Below, piece by piece: positions 1-4,622 of a stretch of DNA of 5,914 bases; position 1 is the stretch's first letter; every line of letters begins with the position of its first letter. Position numbers and translations under genes: made by a program. The notes below the pieces were generated by a model that ran no database searches, was not told the origin of the DNA, and was given only the letters and a program-made list of their open reading frames with translations. This DNA comes from Verrucomicrobiota bacterium (GTDB taxonomy: Bacteria; Verrucomicrobiota; Kiritimatiellia; CAIQIC01; Lenti-01): contig DMJA01000076.1 of the NCBI GenBank assembly GCA_003451935.1, positions 1-5,914 on the forward strand, in the 5' to 3' direction.

Positions 1-636
1 GCCCGACATGCGGCCGGAGATGCGCCGGGCGATCTGGGATTCCAACGAAAAGCCCTTTTCGGCGGGCACTTGGCGGGTGATGAAATCGAGGGCGAGTGCT
101 TCCAGCTGCGGGTCGCGTTTGCGGGCCAGTTTGAAGACCTCGCCAAGGGTCGGCGGCTTGGGTAGCGGCTTCTCGCGCGGGGTGCGGTCTTCGCCGAACA
201 GGACGAGCTTTTCGACATGGTCATGGCGGCCTTCCAGCGTGATGCCCGTGCGGAGGCCGGGGAGCTGTACATGGACGAAGAGTCCGCGGCGGGGGACGGG
301 GACGATTTTCAGCCAGGCCGAGTTCTTCATGAAGGTGCGGGCGCGGCGAAGATCGAAATCGGCGAAGACGTTGAAGCTGTCGGCGCGGGAGGCCAGGCCG
401 GCGGCGGCCGCGGCGAGGATGCCCCGCGTCTTCAGGTGCGGCACCACGGCCGTCGAGGCGTTGCGGAAGGCGTCCTGCGAAATGCGCAGTTCGGCGCGGA
501 AGGAGCGGGGATCCGGTTTCCGCGGCAGATGGCGCACAAGGGTGCGGAAGGCGTAGGCGATGGCGGCGGGCTCGGTGCAGCCGACGACCTGGACAATTTC
601 GCTTTGGAGCAGCCGAATGGCTTCGCGAGGGGTCAT
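1..636 (-). CDS. L-cysteine desulfidase-like protein (UPF0597/CyuA family), N-terminal 212 residues, cut by window edge
   Basis: This frame stays open from the ATG at 636 to the left edge, giving 212 codons of a family usually about 400-440 residues long, so roughly half is missing. The N-terminus carries the family hallmark GCTEPAAIAYA at residues 19-29. In characterised L-cysteine desulfidases the Cys of this GCTEP motif (here Cys20) is catalytic, and a [4Fe-4S] cluster is bound by C-terminal cysteines that lie outside the window. A second family-like stretch is GRHDHVEKLVLFG at about 136-148. The family breaks down L-cysteine to sulfide, ammonia and pyruvate in the cytoplasm. The segment after RISQDAFRNA (51-60), where relatives as I remember them carry a glycine-rich GIPGTG-type motif, reads STAVVPHLKTRG, so the protein is divergent and its substrate is uncertain. 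A clear ribosome site (AAAAGGAAA, about 8 nt upstream) supports the start. It lies 19 nt behind the permease gene and is likely third in that operon. Confidence 0.78.
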   Translation of the reverse strand, partial: MTPREAIRLLQSEIVQVVGCTEPAAIAYAFRTLVRHLPRKPDPRSFRAELRISQDAFRNASTAVVPHLKTRGILAAAAAGLASRADSFNVFADFDLRRARTFMKNSAWLKIVPVPRRGLFVHVQLPGLRTGITLEGRHDHVEKLVLFGEDRTPREKPLPKPPTLGEVFKLARKRDPQLEALALDFITRQVPAEKGFSLESQIARRISGRMSG

Positions 637-655
637 GACGGATTTCCTTTTCGGC

Positions 656-1288
656 TCAATGGTGATCGTGGCAGCACCCGATCGGATGGTCGGAATGGGG
701 GGCGAACAACAGCGGGAAGACGATGTCGCTGGTGCAGCAGGGGAGCCAGACGGACAGGAACAGGAAAACGGCGATGGCCGCAAACACTCCGGCGCCCGGC
801 ATTCCGCCCAGCGCCATAGCGACGTGGAACAGCGAGGCGCCGGTGCTGACCAGGACGTGCAGCCCGTGAGGGACGCGGGTCTTGACGCTCCACGCCCCCA
901 GCGCGATGCCGAGGAGCGCAAGGGGGTTCACCATCCACCATTCCTCGATGAAACCCAGATGCCAGCCGCGGTTGGGCAGATCCAGCAGCCATTCGCCCAG
1001 ATAGGGGATGAGACAGTCGCTCAGCGTGCCGATGCCGACGCCGCCGAGATAGCCGATGGCCAAAATGCGCCAAAAGCCGCTGCCCCCTGCCCGTCGGAAG
1101 GTGGCGATGGTCGCCTGGGCGCTCAGGAGCACATGTAGCGGATGCAGAATCCCGAAGAGCGTGGCCGACGACGCGGCGGAAACCTGCGCCCATAGCAGTA
1201 CCGTCAGTAGCGCAATGCCCGCCAGCGTGCCCAGGGCCGTGAAGGGCGCATGGGCCCGAAGTTCATGGAAAATCAAAGCGCGTTTCAT
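656..1288 (-). CDS. Polytopic membrane protein (putative permease) with CCTSDI motif and His/Cys-rich C-terminal tail
   Basis: This 210-residue protein has about six hydrophobic segments (roughly 15-35, 41-62, 73-91, 120-134, 144-163 and 168-188). The long hydrophobic frame and good ribosome site (AGGAA, 5 nt before ATG) show it is real. Motifs visible are HAPFTALG (13-20), HPLHVLLSA (49-57), TLSDCLIPYLGE (88-99), GFIEEWWMVNPLALLGIALG (112-131) and WLPCCTSDIVFPLLF (181-195). From memory these resemble an unnamed family of conserved putative permeases in anaerobic bacteria and archaea; no function is established to my knowledge. Many His, Asp, Glu and Cys residues sit in or near the membrane (H50, H52, D91, E99, H155, C184, C185, D188). 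The last residues, HPIGCCHDHH (201-210), look metal-binding. This suggests transport or sensing of a metal or thiophilic ligand (inference). It lies 42 nt after the DUF134 gene and 19 nt before the desulfidase-like gene, consistent with one transcript. Substrate and direction of transport cannot be read from the sequence. Confidence 0.82.
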   Translation of the reverse strand: MKRALIFHELRAHAPFTALGTLAGIALLTVLLWAQVSAASSATLFGILHPLHVLLSAQATIATFRRAGGSGFWRILAIGYLGGVGIGTLSDCLIPYLGEWLLDLPNRGWHLGFIEEWWMVNPLALLGIALGAWSVKTRVPHGLHVLVSTGASLFHVAMALGGMPGAGVFAAIAVFLFLSVWLPCCTSDIVFPLLFAPHSDHPIGCCHDHH

Positions 1289-1330
1289 TTGGGTTCCTAT
1301 GCAATGGTATGGCTTGCCCGCCCCGCGGAA

Positions 1331-1687
1331 TCATGGAGATTTTTCATTCCGATGGCGACAGGGGCAATCGCGGGGGCAGATGCCTGCGCGGGCGGGTCCG
1401 GCCTGGACGGGGCCGCCCTCCAGCCGGAGGGATTTGCCGTGGATGAGGGCGTCCGCAATCTTGCGCCGGGCGGATTCGAGGATGCGGGCGAAGGCGGAAC
1501 GGGAGATGTCCATCTTCGGCGCGGCCATTTCCTGATAGAGGCCGTTGAGGTCGGCCAGGCGCACGGCTTCCAGTTCGTCGAGCGTCAGCGCCACCTCTTC
1601 CAGTTCGAGGCGGGGGATGCCCGCCGGCTTGAAGAATGTGGCGCGGGGGACGAAATCGATCTTGCGGGTTTGCACGGGCCTAGCCAT
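1331..1687 (-). CDS. DUF134/UPF0251 family helix-turn-helix DNA-binding protein
   Basis: The predicted protein is 118 residues from the ATG at 1687, which gives the family-typical MARP N-terminus. Family features in order are FFKPAGIPRLELEEVALTLDE (from about 18), ELEAVRLADLNGLYQEMAA (38-56), and the recognition-helix region ISRSAFARILESARRKIADAL (61-81) followed by GKSLRLEGG (84-92). Such proteins are small sigma-70-region-4-like HTH regulators, often next to NifX/NifB-type genes, and their ligands are largely unknown. The C-terminus has a cysteine cluster, C104-x3-C108-x-C110-x-H112, that could bind a metal or Fe-S cluster (inference). An upstream ATG at 1699 is in frame, but it lies within the predicted -10 element, so the start at 1687 is preferred. 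No Shine-Dalgarno sequence is evident before it, so translation may be leaderless. It is the first gene of the leftward operon and diverges from the NifX-like gene. Autoregulation through the inverted repeat between them is likely. Confidence 0.88.
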   Translation of the reverse strand: MARPVQTRKIDFVPRATFFKPAGIPRLELEEVALTLDELEAVRLADLNGLYQEMAAPKMDISRSAFARILESARRKIADALIHGKSLRLEGGPVQAGPARAGICPRDCPCRHRNEKSP

Positions 1688-1692
1688 GCAAA

Positions 1693-1706
1693 TGACCATA
1701 TACCCA
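1693..1706 (-). promoter_or_regulatory. Candidate operator, left arm of inverted repeat
   Basis: On the minus strand this reads TGGGTATATGGTCA. The first ten bases are an exact inverted copy of 1761-1770, and the 14-bp version differs from the right arm at one position. Each arm has only a weak internal dyad. It overlaps the predicted -10 of the leftward operon. The DUF134 protein encoded immediately downstream is the natural candidate to bind it (inference). Confidence 0.55.
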
Positions 1707-1724
1707 GAACAGGGCTGCCGTCAA
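1697..1724 (-). promoter_or_regulatory. Predicted sigma-70-type promoter of the DUF134-permease-desulfidase operon
   Basis: Read on the minus strand, TTGACG (1724-1719) is followed by a 16-nt spacer and TATATG (1702-1697). The -35 matches TTGACA at five of six positions and the -10 matches TATAAT at four of six. Transcription would begin near 1690, only a few bases ahead of the preferred ATG at 1687. The architecture is the same as that of the opposing promoter at 1743-1770, which supports both. The -10 lies inside an arm of the inverted repeat, so a bound regulator would block it. Confidence 0.55.
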
Positions 1725-1742
1725 CGGGGCCGTGGACGAAGC

Positions 1743-1770
1743 TTGACCAAGCGTCTATTATGGGTATATG
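1743..1770 (+). promoter_or_regulatory. Predicted sigma-70-type promoter of the NifX-like gene
   Basis: TTGACC (1743-1748) is followed by a 16-nt spacer and TATATG (1765-1770), mirroring the opposing promoter. Transcription would begin near 1777 and leave a leader of about 65 nt before the ATG at 1842. The -10 is embedded in the right arm of the inverted repeat. Confidence 0.55.
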
Positions 1771-1774
1771 TTCA
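1761..1774 (+). promoter_or_regulatory. Candidate operator, right arm of inverted repeat
   Basis: TGGGTATATGTTCA is the inverted counterpart of 1693-1706, with ten consecutive identical bases and 13 of 14 overall. It covers the predicted -10 of the NifX-like gene. Two copies covering both -10 elements of a divergent pair is the arrangement expected of a shared repressor site. Confidence 0.55.
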
Positions 1775-1803
1775 AAACACGTTGGCTCCAGCGGCACGAA
1801 TCT

Positions 1804-1818
1804 GTGGCGGGCCGCCAC
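1804..1818 (+). repeat. Perfect GC-rich dyad in the 5' leader of the NifX-like gene
   Basis: GTGGCGG (1804-1810) and CCGCCAC (1812-1818) are exact reverse complements around a single G. As RNA it would form a stem of six pairs with a 3-nt loop, ending about 10 nt before the ribosome site. It could act as a leader hairpin or protein site, or be fortuitous in GC-rich DNA. Confidence 0.35.
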
Positions 1819-1841
1819 CGTAATGCGAAAGGGACAAGCAC

Positions 1842-2231
1842 ATGAAGATTGGCATGCCGATCTCGAAGAATCTTGGGTTGGAAAGCCCGGTGCATGGACA
1901 TTTTGGATCCGCCCCCGGCTTTCTGATGGTGGATACGGAAACGATGGCGGCGGAAGCGATGTTGAACGCAAACATCGAGCATGCACGCGGCGGGTGCAGT
2001 CCCGTAAAGGCCTTGGCAGGTGACAAGCCCGACGCCGTGCTGGTGGCGGGGCTCGGAGCGGGAGCATTGAACGGCTTGCGGCAAATGGGTGTCCGGGTCT
2101 ATCTGGTTCCGGCGGGAACGGCGGCGCAGGCTATCCAACTGTTCAATGAAGGAAAGCTGAAGGAATTGTCGGATGTAGCCACATGCATGGGGCATGGACA
2201 TGGCCCGGAAGGTTGCCACGGCCATGTCTGA
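1842..2231 (+). CDS. NifX/MTH1175-like dinitrogenase iron-molybdenum cofactor family protein (COG1433)
   Basis: This is a 129-residue protein of the small single-domain class related to NifX and the NifB C-terminus. Family signatures are the N-terminal MKIGMPISKN strand, SPVHGHFGSAPGFLMVD (15-31), RGGCSPVKAL (49-58), DAVLVAGLGAGALNGL (64-79) and GVRVYLVPAG (83-92). Members bind or carry metal-sulfur clusters or cofactor precursors; the orange protein of Desulfovibrio, for example, holds a Mo-Cu-sulfide cluster. No nitrogenase genes are visible here, so nitrogen fixation should not be assumed. The C-terminal tail has C115-x2-H118-x-H120-x4-C125-H126-x-H128, a likely metal-binding extension. 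The start is supported by AAAGGGA about 8 nt upstream. It diverges from the DUF134 gene, a frequent partner of this family, and shares the inverted-repeat control region. No strong terminator follows it, so read-through into the ABC genes is possible. Confidence 0.88.
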   Translation: MKIGMPISKNLGLESPVHGHFGSAPGFLMVDTETMAAEAMLNANIEHARGGCSPVKALAGDKPDAVLVAGLGAGALNGLRQMGVRVYLVPAGTAAQAIQLFNEGKLKELSDVATCMGHGHGPEGCHGHV

Positions 2232-2308
2232 ACGCCGTTTGTTCGGAATGGTCGCATCCGTTCGTTCCGCCAATCCTTACTTTTGTTCCTGGGCGGCGAG
2301 AGCATGTT

Positions 2309-2338
2309 TTGCGCCTGACGTTGTGGTGCGAGGATAAT
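2309..2338 (+). promoter_or_regulatory. Possible promoter of the ABC transporter operon
   Basis: GATAAT (2333-2338) matches five of six bases of the -10 consensus and lies 17 nt before the ATPase start. The best -35 at this spacing is a weak TTGCGC (2309-2314, 18-nt spacer). Transcription would start around 2345, giving a very short leader that still includes the AAAGG ribosome site at 2346-2350. The rest of the 123-bp gap from 2232 shows no convincing terminator or gene. Confidence 0.3.
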
Positions 2339-2354
2339 CAACCCCAAAGGCGAA

Positions 2355-3104
2355 ATGAACGCGATGATCCATGTGGCGGGCTTGAAGGTGTCGTACGGGC
2401 GCGGTGCGCGCCGGGTGGAGGCGGTGAAGGAAGTCTCCTTCGACGTGTTCGAAGGGGAGTGCGTGGGATTTATCGGCGCGAATGGCGCCGGTAAATCCAC
2501 CACGATGAAGGCGCTGATGGGATTTCTATATGCCGACGGGGGAACCGCCACGGTGTGCGGGCATCCGGCGGGGGCGCCGGAGGGCCGCCGTTCCGTGGGC
2601 TACCTGCCCGAGGTTGCCGTCTATTATCCGTTCATGAAGGCCCGCGAGCTGTTGGATCTCTACGGCACCCTGGGGGGCATGGCGCGGCGCGAGCTTCGCG
2701 CCCGCATTCCGGAAGTGCTGGAAGAGGTGGGCCTGCCCGGCCGGGGCAACGAGCTGCTGCGGACGTTTTCCAAGGGCATGCAGCAGCGGCTCGGCATTGC
2801 GCAGGCCATTTTGACCCGGCCGCGCCTCCTGGTGCTCGACGAAGTGTCGTCCGGGCTCGATCCGCTGGGGCGGCACGATTTGCGCGCGTTGCTGAACCAG
2901 CTGAAATCCGCGGGGTGCACGCTGTTCTTCAGCTCGCACGAGCTGTCCGAGGTGGAATCGCTATGCAACCGCATCCTGATGATCGACCAGGGCCGCATCG
3001 TCCGCGAAATCACCCAGCAAGATCTGCAGGCCATCGGCCACGAGCGGAGCCTGGAATCGTTTTTCATCTCGGTGGTCCGGGGCGAAGCGCGGGACCATGG
3101 GTGA
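2355..3104 (+). CDS. ABC transporter ATP-binding protein (ABC-2 / drug-resistance-type exporter ATPase)
   Basis: This 249-residue protein is a complete single nucleotide-binding domain. It shows Walker A GANGAGKST (41-49, Lys47), a Q-loop region read as GYLPE (82-86) with Glu in place of Gln as is common in this subclass, and the signature FSKGMQQR (138-145), the SKGM variant typical of DRA/ABC-2 exporters. Walker B is LLVLDE (158-163) with catalytic Glu163, followed by a D-loop in SSGLDP (165-170) and the H-loop His195 in SSHELSEVE. The residue after Walker B is Val164, where Pro is nearly universal (LDEP), a small oddity. It should power the two membrane proteins encoded next. The start at 2355 has AAAGG 4 nt upstream; an alternative ATG at 2364 is possible. 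Its 3' end overlaps the following gene by 8 nt. The substrate is unknown. Confidence 0.93.
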   Translation: MNAMIHVAGLKVSYGRGARRVEAVKEVSFDVFEGECVGFIGANGAGKSTTMKALMGFLYADGGTATVCGHPAGAPEGRRSVGYLPEVAVYYPFMKARELLDLYGTLGGMARRELRARIPEVLEEVGLPGRGNELLRTFSKGMQQRLGIAQAILTRPRLLVLDEVSSGLDPLGRHDLRALLNQLKSAGCTLFFSSHELSEVESLCNRILMIDQGRIVREITQQDLQAIGHERSLESFFISVVRGEARDHG

Positions 3105-3882
3105 GCTGCGGTCCATCGCGGTGATCGCCAAGGGCGTGTGGCTGGAGGCCGTGCGCCGGAAGGATGTCTATGTCCTCGTCCTGCTCTGCTGCGGACTGAT
3201 CGGTCTGACGATGACGGTGGACTTTTTCGACATCGAAGGCCTGACCAAGTTCTACCGGGAGATCGCGCTGAAGCTGATGGACGTTTCCACGGCGGCGGCC
3301 GTGATCCTGCTGGCGTGCCGGCAGTTGCCGCGGGAATTCGAGCAACGCACGATTTATCCGTTGCTGGCGCGGCCCATTGGCCGCCTGACCTTCCTGCTCG
3401 GCAAGATGGCGGGGGTGTGCGCGGCGGCCGCGTTTTGCTTCGGCCTGTTCATGGCGATCTTCGCGGCCGGAATTGCCTCGCTCGGCGGGGGCATCGGCTG
3501 GTCCCTTTTCCTTCAGCACGCCTATCTCCAGATGCTGCAGATGCTGCTGCTGACGACGGCCTGTTTCGCTCTCTCGCTGGCCTGCAGTCCGGATGCGGCC
3601 CTGACGCTGGCCTTCCTGTTCTATTTCACCGCGGGCCTGCTTGGCGATTTGTCGGTCATGCTCTATGAAGTCGCCGGGACGGCCGGCCGGGCCGGATTGT
3701 GGCTGCTCACCTACGTCCTCCCGCAACTCGCGCTGTTTGATCTTTCGGAAAAGACGGTGCATTTCGAGATCTGGCCGGCGCTCGGGCCCGGCACGATGGC
3801 GGCGCTCACGGCCTATGCGCTGGTCTATTCCCTTGCGCTCCTGGGCCTCGCGCATGCGCTGTTCCGGCGGAGGCCGCTGTGA
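3097..3882 (+). CDS. ABC-2-type transporter permease, first of two paralogues
   Basis: This is a 261-residue membrane protein with about six hydrophobic segments (roughly 24-41, 60-75, 105-127, 145-163, 168-190 and 235-256). The segment EFEQRTIYPLLARPIGR (80-96) followed by LLGK (100-103) is the cytoplasmic loop typical of ABC-2 membrane subunits, where ERT...LL..P leads into GK. The N-terminus has EAVRRKDVYV, also typical of this class just before the first helix. It starts at ATG 3097, inside the last codons of the ATPase gene (8-nt overlap), so translational coupling is likely. Its own stop overlaps the GTG of the next permease. The two permeases share the diagnostic loop and N-terminal motif and probably form a heterodimer with the ATPase. 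Nothing in the sequence identifies the substrate. Confidence 0.87.
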   Translation: MGELRSIAVIAKGVWLEAVRRKDVYVLVLLCCGLIGLTMTVDFFDIEGLTKFYREIALKLMDVSTAAAVILLACRQLPREFEQRTIYPLLARPIGRLTFLLGKMAGVCAAAAFCFGLFMAIFAAGIASLGGGIGWSLFLQHAYLQMLQMLLLTTACFALSLACSPDAALTLAFLFYFTAGLLGDLSVMLYEVAGTAGRAGLWLLTYVLPQLALFDLSEKTVHFEIWPALGPGTMAALTAYALVYSLALLGLAHALFRRRPL

Positions 3883-4622
3883 TCCGCCTGGCCCATGTGA
3901 TTCCCGTCGCCCGCGCGGCCCTGCTGGATCTGGTCCGGCGTCGCGACGTCGCGGTGGCCGGCATCTTCACGGCCGCGCTGCTGGCGTTGCTGGCGGGTGC
4001 CCGCGCGGTCGGGCTGGAGAATCCGGCCACGGGCACGCTTCTCCTGAATCTGGGTCTGACCCTGGCCGTGGGCGCCGCGCACCTCATGACCTTGCTGCTG
4101 GGCGCGCGGCAATTCCCCGAGGAGCTGGAAAACCGGACCCTCTATCCGCTGCTGGCCCGTCCGGTCCGTCGCGCGGAGGTGCTGGCGGGGAAATGGATCG
4201 CCTGCGTCCTGGCGGGAACCGGACTGTACGCGGTGTTGACCTTGGCGGTACTCGCGCTGGCTCCGCGCCTGGAATTCTATGACCACCGGACCGGATTCCA
4301 GATGGTTGCGCTGCAGATTCCCGCCCTGATGACGGTGGCCGCGTGGGCGATGCTGCTTTCGCTCCTGCTCCCGAAAGGGCCGGCCGTTTTGATCGCGGGC
4401 GTCATGACGTTTGCCTCGGGCGCACTCCTGCGCCTAGCCGCCGCCTTCTGGCTGGTCCGCCTGCTTCCGGATGTTTCGAAACTGGACCTGGCGCTGCGCT
4501 ACACGGATGGCATCGGCCCGTTGCCCGTGTCCGATGTAATCCTTCTCGCGGGCGGCGCCGCGATTTGGATCCTGCTGGGGTTGGCGGCGGCGGCGCAATT
4601 GTTCGCGGGGAAACGGCTGTGA
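3879..4622 (+). CDS. ABC-2-type transporter permease, second of two paralogues
   Basis: This 247-residue membrane protein begins at GTG 3879, which overlaps the preceding TGA as GTGA. Hydrophobic stretches lie at about 25-42, 52-74, 105-127, 145-163, 167-190 and 218-240. It repeats the pattern of its neighbour: DLVRRRDVAV near the N-terminus and EELENRTLYPLLARPVRR (81-98) followed by LAGK (102-105). The aligned loop (E-x-E-x-RT-x-YPLLARP) occurs at almost the same residue number in both proteins, so they arose by duplication or belong to the same family. It most likely pairs with the first permease and the ATPase as one exporter. Translation is probably coupled upstream and downstream, since its own stop also overlaps the GTG of the TPR gene. 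Confidence 0.86.
   Translation: MIRLAHVIPVARAALLDLVRRRDVAVAGIFTAALLALLAGARAVGLENPATGTLLLNLGLTLAVGAAHLMTLLLGARQFPEELENRTLYPLLARPVRRAEVLAGKWIACVLAGTGLYAVLTLAVLALAPRLEFYDHRTGFQMVALQIPALMTVAAWAMLLSLLLPKGPAVLIAGVMTFASGALLRLAAAFWLVRLLPDVSKLDLALRYTDGIGPLPVSDVILLAGGAAIWILLGLAAAAQLFAGKRL

Noticed and set aside
8..819. Plus-strand open frames opposite the desulfidase-like gene
   Set aside because: The opposite strand is open to the window edge and carries GCTEP; these are shadows.
633..1193. Minus-strand open frame of 186 codons within the permease gene
   Set aside because: It is an alternative frame of the hydrophobic permease gene and gives an Arg/Pro-rich product; the 656-1288 frame has a proper ribosome site and transmembrane helices.
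1756..1761. TATTAT as an alternative -10 for the NifX-like gene
   Set aside because: It lies only 7 nt from the TTGACC -35, too close; TATATG at 1765-1770 has a workable 16-nt spacing and mirrors the opposite promoter.
1250..2023. Long plus-strand open frame (257 codons) crossing the DUF134 gene, the divergent promoters and the NifX-like start
   Set aside because: It runs antisense to a recognisable DUF134 gene and out of frame with the NifX-like gene, and its product shows no family resemblance.
1842..2231. Evidence for nitrogen fixation from a NifX-family protein
   Set aside because: The family is widespread in non-fixing anaerobes and no nif structural or assembly genes are in the window.
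2232..2332. Terminator after the NifX-like gene
   Set aside because: Only short, weak pairings (such as CCGCC with GGCGG across a 20-nt loop) are visible, without a following T-run.
3064..3855. Long minus-strand open frame (263 codons) opposite the first ABC permease
   Set aside because: Its product is rich in Arg, Gln and His with no domain; it mirrors the GC-rich codons of a clear membrane protein gene.
4343..4618. Upstream extension of the TPR gene into the second permease gene
   Set aside because: The extension is the permease sequence read in another frame; the GTG at 4619 overlapping the previous stop fits the pattern of the operon.
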